This document shows, in pieces, positions 1 to 12,700 of a stretch of DNA of 64,000 bases (its first letter is position 1; each line of letters opens with the position of its first letter). Origin of the DNA: Ciona savignyi (taxonomy: Eukaryota > Chordata > Ascidiacea > Phlebobranchia > Cionidae). The stretch spans positions 507,009 through 571,008 of the forward strand of contig CH002018.1 in assembly GCA_000149265.1 (NCBI GenBank). The letters run 5' to 3'. The position numbers were made by a program, and so were the translations under genes. The notes under the pieces are model-generated. The model ran no database searches, was not told the DNA's origin, and worked only from the letters and a program-made list of their open reading frames with translations.

Positions 1-285
1 GGAGGGAAGGGGGAAAAACAACAAGGGAGACGTGAGCGCACAGGAAAATAGGTAAAGAGAGACAGACATGAAAAAATTGTAGAAAAGGCGAAAAAATTAC
101 GTGGGGGGAAATATGGCAAAACGCAGTGCTGTGGGGAAATCGGACCAAATAGGAAATGTGAATAAAACCAGGGTTAAGAGCATACCTAGCAATCTAGCAT
201 AAGCCCACCCACGAAAAACTTAAAAAAAAACAAACTGTATAACTAAATCCCCTCCCCAAAAACCAACAACGTACAAATCAAATAC

Positions 286-3200
286 CTCGGTTTATTTTGT
301 GGCATCAGTTTAGCCTCCACAGCCACCATCTTAGAGACAAGGACAATGGTTGTAGGCGAAGTCGGATCGCAACTAAGAAAATCTATTTTTCAATTTTCTA
401 TTAAATTCCAGTGAGAATAAATTAAAACTTCAATATCTAAGTATGATATTGTGTGAAGATGTGTGGTGATGTGGTTCTTAAATTCTAGCATCAGAATTTC
501 AGGCCAAAATTTACATTGTCGTACTTTGAGGGCCTTATCGAAGGTTGCTATGCTTTATAATCATGATCAGTGAACGTTTGGGGATTTAATTTTAATAAAA
601 GCACAATAAAACATAAAGATTATTTATTTTTAAGATCACAGAATTGGTTAAGAAAATCTTTTTTAATTGATTTATCCATACCATAAATCAAAGTTGCATT
701 AAACAAATGCTCTTTGTAATATCAAATATAAGCCTTACTATAAAGCAGCATAATGTATTTGACCATTCGTTCAATGGACTGTATTTGATCATGACATCAT
801 AAAGTGCGTTCATTAAGATGCATTATGGAAAGCTAAAATTTTCCCAACCATACTATGGTAAAATCACAACCTTCATAGTAAATAATTTTGTCAAACATAA
901 AAATAATTAAAAATGAAATAATATTATAAGTTTAAAAAGAGAAATGGTAAACATTGTATTTTGAAAACAGATAAAAGAAAATCTATTATACAGCATGATA
1001 CAGCTCATTTGTAAATTCAGTAAAGTTATATTTTTTTTCTATATTCAACACAAGGTATTAGTGAACTTAAGAGAAGTCCAGCAAAATATTTCTACCTAGT
1101 TGATGTAAAGTTGAGTAGGTTTATTACTTTTACCATAGAATCCTGCTCACCTTGCTTTAAAGCCCGAGATTCCTGGTGCAAAGCAGAGAAGCTTTTGGTT
1201 GCTGCACACATCAGCCCTTCTACCCTATCTCCATTGATTTCAGATGGGCTAGGTAGGTATTGGCACACACTAGCTGTGATGCTGGGTTAAGGAGCTTGTG
1301 GAGCGTATTTGTTGCCTGATTAGTGATTTTGATATTACAAACAGGGGGAGAATAGAATTAATATAGAATATAGAAGAATAGAATTAATAGAGAATATAGA
1401 AGAATAGAATTAATAGAGAATATAGGCATTGGCACACACTGGCTGTGATGCTGGGTTAAGGAGCTTGTGGAGTGTATTTGTTAAATAGATTAGTGATTCT
1501 GATATTGCAAACAGGGAAAGAGTATAATTAATAGAGAATATATTACATTATAAAAAGTCCTCAGAAACATCTGTCTTCTGGTTAGGACAGAAATATCTGG
1601 CTTCTGGTTAGAATAGAGCTAACGATTAGGGAATTTGTAATCAATGACCTTGCTCTGAGCACTGAGAGTCCCAAACCGAACGCTGTGTGTGGGATTTTAA
1701 CCAGCAATATTTTGAACTGTGTACTGCCATGTCATAGAATGGTAGCATAGATGTGATGGATAACCCAGTTTGATTAATTACTTTAATCATCATTCGGAAG
1801 AAGTATTTCTAAAATTATAGTATGTTGTAAAATTATAGAAGAAAGTAGGTTGGTAAATGCATATGAAATAAGGGACTCAATAAAAATATATTTTTTTCTC
1901 ATTTAAGGTTCTTTGCAGGGTCCCAAGGGGTCATTTTATAGAGTTAAGGTGTAGCTTTAACCCCAACAGCATTCGGCAATGTTTTTTATCACTAGATACA
2001 CTTCAAATTTTTAAAGGATACAGAGCACGGCATCAGCCAGCGGCAGCCACTGGCTACAGATGGATTGCAGGTATGCCCTCGGTTCAGACTTTCCAACTCT
2101 GACATCGCGCGCAGAGATATTCAGATTCAGGGATTTGGTGATTTTCTCGCTTCGCTCTTTGTCCCTGGTAAGAAGTTTGTAAAAAAAAATTTAAGACTAA
2201 AAACTGAAATTTAGAAGTAACAACTTTTCTTAAACTGTATTGGTGGTGTTGAATGCAGCCTGGAAGCTGTGGAATCGAAAACGGTGGCTTGCATAACCGG
2301 TTGTGTCCTTTGGCAAGGCACAAAGTTGACAACACCTGAATGCAGTGGATTAATGGGTTACTTACAGTGGTTCTCAACTCAACCGGGGAGGAATTTCAGC
2401 CGAGAAATTTGTGTTATTTATCATTTGTGTTATATGACACTAGAGCGATTGTTTGAAATTTTTGATTGATGACATTTGTTATTATTAGTCCTACTTTCAA
2501 ACCTATAGGCCTATATGTGTAACAATAAAATGATTTAGCGGACATATTATGCAGTTCAAATAAATACATCTCTGAATATGTGTATTTCCTTATTTCGTCT
2601 AGTAGTGACTCAAATTGTGGGGACCTTAAACGGTAGGGGAAGAATGAAAAGATTCAAAATAGGCAAAGGGAGGTATGCAACAAAAAAAGGTTGAGAACTA
2701 CTGGGTTACTAGAACGAAAGAAAGGTCAGGACCATATGTACAACACACTGCAATACCATGTTAACCCGACGGTGGGGGCAAGGTAACCTAACAATAGTGA
2801 TAATATTTATTGCATATTTGCATTGATAAGGAGAAGGTTTGAACATCCTATATCCAACACTACCTCTTTATAAACACTGCATCATAGATAGCCCACAGGT
2901 TTTCAAGAATGAACTGAACAAATAAGGTCTTCTTTCCTTTTGCCTGCAAAGGTGTTATGATGTTTTAGTGTAATGCAACACTATATTAATTGTGTACTTA
3001 GACAAATGATTTTTAACCTATCTTTTGGAGAACATGTAAGATCTTCACATAAGTTTCACAAGAAATTTACGTTTCTAATTGTTTTTTTTTATAAGTGGTA
3101 CTAATTGAACAGCAAAATATAGTAATTGAGTGTGAGCTTGCAGTAATAAAAAATGGAAGCTTGCAGTAGTTATTATTACTCCAATAGTTACATTATTACT

Positions 3201-6200
3201 GGATGTGTTTTTTATCATTAACATATTTCATTTGCGTTCCTAAAGTCCTTTTTAATACCAAAATTTCCATTGAAAAACAAAGTTTAAAAAACATAGTTAG
3301 AGGATAGACTGATGACCAAACAAGCAACTATAAAACTAATCCATTTACGACAATTCTGTGCACCCTTTATTATTAACAGTAATAATAACCAGTGATGGGA
3401 TTTAAGAGGTTCGCATAGGTTCGGTCGAACCCGTTCTTGGAACGTCGGGATAATCACCGATCCGATTCTTGCTTTTTTACAGACAATAGACCTTACAGGT
3501 AACCTGTTGTTAGTAAGTACGATACAAAAGAAAACCTGTTCTTAAAATTTTGATTCCCATCACTGCTAAAAACCACATGTACACTATCACAACATGAAAA
3601 ACAAACTGAAACGAAATGATTAATTATCACTAATTGTGAAAAACTTGTTTATTTGCAGGATTGTATTTTAAAATAAAATTTCCACCCTCACCTGGGCTCC
3701 TTTCATAATTTTCTTCGTTTTCGTGTTGACATAGTAATCTCCCCAAAGTGTGCGGGTGAGGATCTTTTCACGGATTCCAAGTTTTTTCGAGAATATCCGC
3801 GAGAAATGCTGTATTCTGAAGATTTAAAAATTTATGTTGAATCTGTGCATTTCAGCAACAAAAAAGATCTGTCAGCGATGCACAATACTGTAGCGAATTG
3901 TATAGTGGCAGTTTTTATTCTTTTGGTTTTGCATTCACCACAAACTTTTATACTGTGCGCCGCAGCAGAAAAAAGCGCCTGCGTGTCATCAAATTAAATC
4001 AAGTAATCAATTAAAAGGAATGCGAGGAACGATACAATACATTTGACTTATAACTTGGGTTCTACAACTTATTTTTGGGTGCCAACCAAATTCTGCAATA
4101 TCTCAATAGGTACACCTGTATACCACTCACAATTCCTTTTTATAAAGTTGTAATAATTTGCTGATTTGCAAATTTGCAATGTTTATTTCATTTAAATTGA
4201 AAACACCAAATTTGCATATCGCATTAAAAGCCGATTCATAAAAGCATACTATTCCCGATTTGTAAATGGGTTTCAGGCAGATTCAATGGCAGGCCTTAGG
4301 TTGCTAACTCCTAATTTATAGGGTATACCGAAGTCAGTTTAGTCGCAGTGTGTAATATAGTCTTAAGAAAAGTGTCTTAAGGTTTTTGTTTTAAGGAGTA
4401 CGTGTCTGAAGTTTATCACCGGATGTACTGTCCTGATATTGATTGTGCTTTTTTTTCGCTTAGGTTTGGCGGCCGCATCCGCTACATTTATTAAATTATA
4501 TCCTTTTTCTTTTGAATGACGTGTTTTAACGACTCTTTGTTTTGTAGTCTTTTCCCGTTCCTGTGTCGTGATTTGATTCGTTTGCCATTTTTTAATACTG
4601 GCAGAAAAAATGAATAAACTTAACTTGAAGTTTTTGTTTTCGGGAGTAGGCGTCTGAAGTTTAACAGCGGATGTACTGTCCTGATATTGATTGTGTTAGA
4701 CAACAAGCAACAAAACTCACTTGAAACCCCATCCATCCACAGCCGAGGCAAACACAACATTCCCGTGGCTTGGTGAGAAGTATAACTTGGAATCATCTGT
4801 GTCGGCTAGTCCACTGCTCCAGTCATACACAACCTGTGTACGAATGCAAGGTGTAACTGATGTGTTTGTCCTGGTTAATTCTATAATTGTCCTGGTTAGT
4901 TCTATAAAAGCTAGAACTGTCTGTACAGTAACACCATTCTGTCCACATTAAATTCACAAAAGAAGTTTTGCTTTAAATGACCTTTAATACATTTTTACTT
5001 TGGTGAAAAAAAGTCATTTTACAAACGCTTTCTTTTAAAAGCATGCAATTTAACAGACGTTGTAAATAATTTTTGTTTTATATTGTTTGCACAGCACTGC
5101 TACTGTGCTAACTTCTTTTCACAGCACTCCTTCAAAAAAAGGAATTTCCCATGCTGTTTAGGAAGTGAATAGAATACTCACACATAAAACATATACCGGT
5201 ATACTAGGAATTGGATAGATTCAACATAATAAGGCCGTTTTTAAACCCTGTAATTTGGACTAAAGTTAAAGGTTTCCAATAAAGAAGGTTTCCAATGACA
5301 ATTTAGACCAGTGTTTCTCAAGACTGGTGCACCGCAGGGGTTGGCTAGGTGCGCCACACTCGAATTTCGTAAATTTACGACAGAAGGTGTATAGATCATA
5401 AACTAATCAATGGTAAGTGTCTAGTTTGTTCTTTTCCATTGTAACGTTAGTTCTACATTAACTTCCGAAAAGCAAGAGCGCTCAATAAACAGTAATTTTG
5501 TTATGTGGAAAATTCGGTGATGAAATTATTTCATATTGTTTTGACTTCCCATGCAAAGTGCGCATGTTCGTTTCTTAATTGGTCTCGGGTACGCGACGAG
5601 GTCAAAAAGATCGAGAAGACTATTAGGTGAAATCATGAGGTATATTCGGTAACGATTAATATTTTTATTAAAATCATTCCAAACTTACTTCTTCCCCATC
5701 CACAGGTTCAACTTGAGAAGATTCAGTTTGTCCGGTCTTTTCCAACACTTCCGCTGAATATAAACTCCCAGTGACTGCGTTTACCTGCAGACATCAATCA
5801 AGGAGGTAAGGAAGTGGTGTTTTAGTTTCGTAACGATTTAAAAAAAAATTATTTAAAAAAAATATTTATTTTTTAAAAAAAATGCATCTATTTTTAAAAA
5901 AAATGTATTTATTTTAAGTTTTTTTTTTATTTAAAAAAAAAATATTTATTTTTTAACAAAATTTAATGGGCTATTTGGTTTAAAAACATGTATGATGCTA
6001 AATTTTGTAAAACTAAACTAAAGTTAAATCTTGTAACAAAAAATATGGTTCGTAAGGTAAAAATAGTAAATAATTGAAATTTTACAGAAAATAAGTCGAT
6101 ATTTACTTAGTAATTGCCTCCTATCTTAAAAAAATGTTAAAAAAACTTAAATGATTATATTTCCAAATATACCACACTACAATTTAAAATTATATCAAAA

Positions 6201-8240
6201 AGTTTTATTTTTAAAAGATTTAGAAAATCCAAATATACCGGAACCCACCTGTTCAAAGGATATCATTTAATAAATAAAGCGGACAAAAATTTAATTAAGA
6301 CCAAACGACATAGAGCAAAGACCAAACAATATAGAGCTATTGTTATAAATAATCAGAAAATCCAAATATATCGGTTCCCACCTGTTCAAGAACCTGCTGT
6401 AAGTGCAAGTGTGCTTCATCTGGTGTGAACTTCAACTCTGTTATCAACCGATCGATTTTGTTTAATACCAGGATCGGACTTAACTTTTCAAGCCATGCTT
6501 GTCGTAACACAGCGTGCGTCTAATTTTGGATAAGGTTGATCAAAAATTTTATATTTCATTTTTAACAAAGAGCTATACTGTGTATGATACTGGTCATGTC
6601 CCTTGTGTGCATAGTATACCGGTACTTATCCATATTTTAAAGAAATGACAATTTTGAATTAATAACCCATTCTTTGAATAAATTACCCACATTTTGAAGA
6701 AATGACAATTTTGAATAAATAACCCATTTTTTAATAAATAACCCATTTTTTAATAAATAACCCATTTTTTGAAAAAAATGACAACCAAACCCTATCTTTT
6801 AAATAAATAACAATCAACTAGTATTACGTTACAAATGGTTTTGTTGATATATATAAACAACTGTTCCTAATCCTTTGTAAGTTGGGTTTCAACATCACAA
6901 TATGGTTTATACTTATATCACAATAATAAACAGAACAACAATCTACCTGTGGACACACACCTTCAACCACATCAACTACCACAATAGCTCCATCGCACAG
7001 TCGAACCGCCGTACAAACTTCGCTCCCAAAATCAACATGACCCGGTGAATCAATCAGATTCACCAAATATTCCTTGGTGTCTGAGATAAGGGTTGCTGTT
7101 TTAATCATAATGGCATGTGGTGCAGGGGTTGAGGCTACTTTAAAGGATATGTATTACTTATACTGGTGGTAACTTACTGCTGAATAAAACTGAATGAATG
7201 TCATAATCATATACAAAACACTGTAATGGCTCTGGTAACTGATGGTGGGCGCGAGTAATCTTACTGTTGCGCGTGTGATAACTCTGTCACTTTTTCCAAA
7301 TCACTAAAAAAACAGAAGCATACTATCTCATCATTGAAAGTGTACCTAATAAGTAATGAAGAGATATAGCACTGGACTTCATTGTAATTCCTCTCAGTTG
7401 TTCATCATCACGACTGTCCATGTAACGCAACTGACAATGCAAATAACATGATCGTTACATTGTTATCCTGATTGAAAATCAGTCAAACAAAACAACATTA
7501 AAAAAAGATGCGTTTTTAGGCCATCTATTTTTAAAATGCGGTTTTTAAATCATCTATTTTTAAAATCCTGTCATATGTTGTCGTGTGAAGTTTGATTTGT
7601 AATAATTATAACTGCCAGTAGGGTAAGACAATTTACCGGAACGAACCGAACCGATTGGGAAATATTGCAAAATTATCTATTTGGGTGATTATTTTGTGAC
7701 AAAACATCATCAGATTTGTATAATAAAGGTATATATACCCAGAAACAATAGCAACACCCTTAATATGTTCCGTTTCGGTCCATTCCGGTAAATCATCTTA
7801 CCGCTTCCAATATAACTAATTATATAACATCAAGCATAGAATTTTTTGCACACTTCACCACTTTTTCGCTACTATGTATTTATTCAACCAAAGAAATGAA
7901 AGGATTCTGCACTCTTCCCAAAAAATTAATCAATCTATCATTCCCACCTTTCCAGCCATTCTTTTTGATATAATCCCATTACTAGCGATCAATGCGTCCG
8001 CCAATGTTGTTTTACCTAGGAATTAAAAAAATACTTTAAGTAATTATTTTCTGGTCCACATGCAGTGGAAAGCAGAGTAAACAAAATCCAACACACTGCC
8101 GTATATTTTTTCACAAAAATCAAAATAAAATTAGCGACATTAAACATACCATGGTCCACATGTGCAAGGATGCAAATATTTCGAATGTTGGATGCATCTT
8201 GCTGCAGTTCCTTTACTTTTTCAATGCTCGTCGCTTTCAT
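286..8240 (-). CDS. EFL1: Elongation factor-like GTPase 1 (EFL1/Ria1), 5' part, 12 exons
   Basis: EF-2-like GTPase of the cytoplasm that, with SBDS, releases eIF6 from late pre-60S subunits (family knowledge). Exons, in order of transcription: 8150-8240, 7948-8015, 7346-7430, 6947-7095, 6382-6519, 5689-5784, 4721-4833, 3692-3815, 2864-2943, 2022-2164, 1151-1273, 286-382. All phases agree and give 435 codons plus two bases; the rest lies off the left edge. The P-loop AHVDHGKTTLAD (residues about 26-37) is split by intron 1. Switch I is [13 protein letters not shown]3 is DSPGHVDF and G4 is NKID. Later blocks [45 protein letters not shown] and [18 protein letters not shown] are typical of EFL1 rather than EF-2. 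The start at 8240 was chosen because it gives the family's short leader before [14 protein letters not shown]. Introns hold several MITEs and a broken SINE. Confidence 0.93.
1254..1523. repeat. Short duplication around EFL1 exon 11 acceptor with AT-rich minisatellite
   Basis: About 95 bases at 1256-1352 recur at 1424-1523. Between them lie two to three copies of an AGAATAGAATTAATAGAGAATAT-like unit of about 28 bases. The left copy contains the first bases of EFL1 exon 11 and its acceptor; the right copy carries the same stretch with a changed acceptor dinucleotide. Confidence 0.7.
2295..2800 (+). mobile_element. SINE-A copy split by a hAT-type MITE
   Basis: SINE-A body is visible at 2295-2364 (CGGTTGTGTCC, TGCAGTGGATTAATGGG) and resumes at 2704-2800 (CAACACACTGCAATA, AACCCGACGGTGGG). 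The gap is filled by the MITE listed separately. It lies in an EFL1 intron. Neither the tRNA-like head nor the tail is clear, so it is an old partial copy. Confidence 0.75.
2365..2703. mobile_element. hAT-type MITE inside the SINE
   Basis: Terminal inverted repeats are CAGTGGTTCTCAAC at the left and GTTGAGAACTACTG at the right. The flanks GGTTACTT and GGTTACTA fit an 8-bp target duplication (7 of 8), as hAT elements make. It is 339 bases with no coding capacity seen. Confidence 0.75.
3390..3565. mobile_element. Small MITE with CAGTGATGGGA ends
   Basis: 176 bases bounded by CAGTGATGGGATT and the inverse GATTCCCATCACTG, in an EFL1 intron. No open frame. The terminal sequence is hAT-like; a target duplication is not clear. 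Confidence 0.6.
4393..4697. repeat. Direct repeat of about 58 bp, two copies
   Basis: 4393-4450 and 4640-4697 share GGATGTACTGTCCTGATATT and flanking bases. Both lie in one EFL1 intron, just upstream (transcript sense: downstream) of the exon at 4721-4833. Confidence 0.7.
5309..5623. mobile_element. hAT-type MITE, second family (copy 1)
   Basis: Starts CAGTGTTTCTCAAGACTGG and ends with an inverse of the end of the copy at 57933-58243, to which it is similar along its length in opposite orientation (shared blocks include CGTAAATTTACGA and GTAACGTTAGTTCTACATTA). It lies in an EFL1 intron. Its ends are more worn than those of copy 2. Confidence 0.7.
5835..5965. repeat. A/T homopolymer-rich low-complexity tract
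   Basis: Alternating runs of A and T with TATTTATTTTT spacers, within an EFL1 intron. No gene signal. Confidence 0.8.
6655..6812. repeat. Minisatellite, about 18-bp unit (AATAAATAACCCATTTTT)
   Basis: Six to eight imperfect tandem units in the EFL1 intron between the exons ending at 6519 and starting at 6947. Confidence 0.75.
7618..7806. mobile_element. MITE with about 33-bp terminal inverted repeats
   Basis: Left end GTAGGGTAAGACAATTTACC continues into CGGAACGAACCGAA. The right end is its inverse, TTTCGGTCCATTCCGGTAAA then TCATCTTACCGC. About 190 bases, in EFL1 intron 2, no open frame. Confidence 0.75.
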
Positions 8241-9750
8241 CTTTACTTGTATTTCTTTAGGTTTGTTTTATCGTGAAATATAGATTGCTTGCATTGTAAC
8301 GGAGACACGCAATAAGACAACAAAAGGCTGTACTACCGTTGGTGCGAGTTAAAATAACAGAAAAACGCACGTGAAGCTTTTGAGTGGGAACTTTAACCGC
8401 CCCTGTAGAGGTATAAATTCAGTACGAAATAATTTGTAGAGGATCTATTTTAATAAACACAGTGTTGCCCATTTTAGTGTTTTGTGTTAAAAAGATTGCG
8501 TAGTACTTTTAGATTCAATTGCACATTTGTTGATTGCATGAATATTCATCAAGAAAGTCATCAAGACATTGATTTCCAAATCCTACGTACACGGCTCCAG
8601 TTAAAGTACTTCCCCAAAAATATTTCAATTTGTGATGCAATAGTGGTAAAGTCCCAGTTTTGAAACGAAAATAGTTTAAAAAAAGGGGTGTTGGTGTTTA
8701 TTTGGGGGTGTGCAGATCCTAACTACTTTAACCTCCAAATTAAACATAGCTAAATAAAAACATTGTTTTGTATGCATATAGGGTAGGTTGATAAGCCTCC
8801 TTATGTTCAATTTACCTTGCTGGTTTAATTTTATGTTCGCGTCTATTAATCTTGTAAACCTGCAGGATGTTTATTGTAACACTTAGTAGCGGAAGTAGTT
8901 TGACCTTTCCTTTCCATGTTTTTTTTATGATTGTAGATAAAGCAGGTGTTCCGCACCACGTACAATCTATGGCTTTTTCTATTCAGGTTAGTCTGTCGGT
9001 TAGGTGCGTCATCGCCTTTCAAACGAAAGTTTACTGGTACGAAACTGGTCGCTAGCTAGTCGGTTGTGTCCTTGGACAAGGCACTTTACGGACATTGTCT
9101 GAACCCAGCGGATTAATGGATTCTACCAAATTGAAGGAACGTGTCTATTATATACAAAAGACTACAATAGCTCCGGTAACCCGACGGTGGGTGCGAGGTG
9201 ATTCGACGATTGCCCGTGTGTTAACCCCCTTGGTTTTCCCAGTCACGTGGATAAACATGAATATCATATTCTATGCAATTTATAAATACAAATACTTGTT
9301 CTTAATTTACAGATGTAATTTAGCAAATTTGTACTGGTAAAAGTCTGTATTTAAACTTATATTTGAATACATTTAAAAGGCGGCTTATTATAGAAAACCC
9401 GAATTTTTCATTTGTAACCTTTACTTCCACATATAGTAAAAAAGAAGTTAATATATAAGTGTACAAGTTAATATATAAGTCTTTTAATATATAAGTACAC
9501 ACACAAATAAATCGAAGAGCAAAATATATAGGCCTAATATGTTTATCCAAGTGTGTTTTTTGTGTTTAAAGGATCTATGGGATAAGATAAATCATCAGGA
9601 CCGCAAATATGTTGGATATAAAAAATAAAATATGGGTTATTTTATTAACCCAATAAGACAGCCGGATGTTATAAATAGGCCTACACGCACATATAATAGA
9701 AACATTAAGATGCCATTTTTCCAAGTTACTTTGATGTGAATGGATTAAAT
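8241..9750. other. Intergenic: EFL1 upstream region and P450-A 3' flank
   Basis: Apart from the SINE at 8988-9272 no gene is visible. The first 150 bases upstream of the EFL1 start should hold its promoter, but no TATA box or clear motif stands out. Confidence 0.6.
8988..9272 (+). mobile_element. SINE-A copy
   Basis: tRNA-like head (GTCGGTTAGGTGCGTC) at left, conserved core CTAGCTAGTCGGTTGTGTCC, then CCCGACGGTGGGTGCGAGG and the end TAAACATGAATATC. Nearly full length. Confidence 0.85.
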
Positions 9751-12700
9751 TCAACGCTCAGTTAAAACTAGCTCGCAACTTAATGGAGTGAATTGCAAGC
9801 AATTGACTCCTTCCAAAGATGGAAGCGGTTTATTCTCCGGGGCTGAAAGCTTAAACTTTTGCAGGATTTTAGTTACAAATATAAAAATCTCCTGTCTTGC
9901 CAACTGCTCTCCTGGACAGCTGCGTAATCCAACTGAAAATGGTATGATGTTGTTCGAGAGAATGCAATTTCCGTCTTTATCAATGTGCCTGTAAGGGTCG
10001 AACCTGGATGGGTCGGGCCAAGCTACTGGGTCGTTGTGCGCTCCCCATATGTTCGCATAAACCTTTATATAAGCAGACATTAATAGTTATTTAACTAAAC
10101 ATAAAAAGAGCTAAACATGGTTCTTACATAGTTTACATTAGGCTATTGGATTTGCATATGTTTATTTCTGTGAATAAAAAACGCAAGGATCGTTATCACA
10201 CAGGCAATCGTCAGATCACATCGTCCCAACAACACATATATTGAAAAATACAAATGTCTGTATTCCTGACAAAATAGTACTATTTGTTTTGCGACATTTT
10301 TTTACAAAAATACTTTACCAAAGTTCCTTTTGGTATAATGTACCCTTCTACTTCCAAAGTTGCAGTAGCGCAATGTTGAACGGCTGTGGGTACAACCGTT
10401 TTACAACGCATTGTTTCTTGGATCACTGCACAAGTGAATGGCATTTTATCTTTATGACAAGAACCCGGTACCCCATTTGGACCTGAAATTGATTATTTCA
10501 CTCTAAAAATGATAAAAATATTAAATTTTCATCATAAAGAATCGAGCAGTATATACCTACCCATAACATCGTCAATTTCATTTACAACTCGTTGCATATG
10601 TTTTGGATTATGTAATAACAATATTAACATCCATGTTATAGTGTTGCTACTTGTTTCAGAACCAGCAGATAGGAGATCACGCAATACGACAACCAGTTCT
10701 TCGTCCTGTAAAAGTAAAATCTATTTTGAAATATTCATACAGTTTTTCCTTTTTCCGGTCACTATGCACCTTTTGTATATATCAACAAAGCTAAAATATC
10801 TTGGAAGTTAAATCTTCATCAGGTAATCACCTTATATTGTCCGGCCGGTTATAGCTTGGCGGTTAAGTGCGTCGCCTTTCAATCGAAAGGTTGCAGGTGC
10901 GAAAGTGGTCGGTAGTTTAGTCGGTTGTGTCCTTGGACAAGGCACTTTACAGACATTGCCTGGACCCAGAGGATTAATGAGTTGTAATAAATTGAAAGAA
11001 CGTGTGAATCATACACAACGCACTGCAATAGCTCTGTTAACCCGATGATGGGCGCGAGGTGATCTGACGATTGCCCGTTAACCCCCTTGGTTTTCCCATT
11101 CACGAGGATAAACATGAATATCCTATCCTATCTATATTTAACTTACACTATGTAATTGTTTACTGCTTATTTAAAATGGGATAGAATAGGATAGAACATT
11201 CATGATTAAGCCCATTGAAAAGTGAAAGTGCAAGTGACGCAAGTGGACGCGAAATCGCCATATTACCTCGTGCACGTTATCATACACAACACACTGCAAT
11301 AGCTCCGGTAACCCGACGATGGGCGCGAGGTGATCTGACGATTACCCGTGTGGTAACGTCCCTTGCGTTTTTCTATTTACGGGGATAAACGTGGATATCC
11401 TATCCTATTTTATTGGGACACTCTTTTAGTTTAAGTTCGGCCAATATTGCATTAAGTGGCCTGCAAACCGCTAACGTTTTAACACTCACTCGAAATAGAA
11501 ATCTATTTTTATCGGTTCCATGTTGTTGTTCATATATAAATTTGTCAGTCAAATCTTGAAGACAGTTCTTGTCAAAAACTTCTTTGTGATCGTCAATAAT
11601 TTTTCTTGCAAATGCTGTGAATCGAAATATAAGAACTTGTGTTGTAAGTTATTCAGGCGACATTACTTACCTAAAATCTCGCTCGACCTTCTAATAAACG
11701 TGTTGTTAGCTTGACGGAACCACGGTAAGTATTTAAGTCCTGGGTAGAAATCAGTGAACAGATTAAGAGTTGCATCATTTGGCTCCCCCAATCTGCAAGT
11801 TTTACACAATTTTATTAATCAAATAGACGACATATCTTTTACTAGTTTATATATTTTTACTCCCCACTTTTATCACGTTCCAATTGCCGTATATCCTTTA
11901 TTTCATGCGCCAAGTCTATAAGAGCGGTTATATAAACCTATAGTGGATCAACCAGTTGTACCAAGCTTCCTATAACATATTTGATACCAACGTTCGACAG
12001 CCGATTCGAAATGGTATGGTTCTGCAGGGTATTGTGGAAAATAACAACCAAACAGATATATTTGATTCATGCAGAATTTCAACTTACAGTTTTTGCAAAT
12101 TAATAAGAATGTCACGATATTCTTGATCATCAAACTCGTAGCGACTTCCGCTAATTATGCGATTAATTATATTCGACGTTAAAACGTAGAGATAAATCTG
12201 AAAATAAAAGTCTATAAAAATCTATCGACTGCTATATAGCAGTCTAGTGGTTTAGTGCAAAGCCTTTTAGGCGAAGGGATGCTGGTTCGAAACACGTCGT
12301 TGAAGCCAGTGGAATGATGGGATTTACCTATCAATTTGAAGAAACGTCTCAATCATAGACAACACATTGTATTATCTCCGGCAACCCGACGGTGAGCACG
12401 AGGTTATCTCACGACGGGCCGTCTGATAACCCACTTGGTTTTCCCATTCTCGCGGGAAACATAAATGTCTTATAGCATTATAAAAGCTAACACAATGTCC
12501 ATGTATATATATACTTATATGGAAAAAATTACCTTTAAATTAATTGGTTTGTTTGTACTGTTTTTCAAGAAATCTGCCAGTAGCCCTGCTTCTTCTATGA
12601 TATGTTCTTCCATCGTTTTCTTACCCGCTTCACAACTTTAACCGAAAAAAATATTTAATATTACATAATCTTTACATATATGATATACCATGTTCATATG

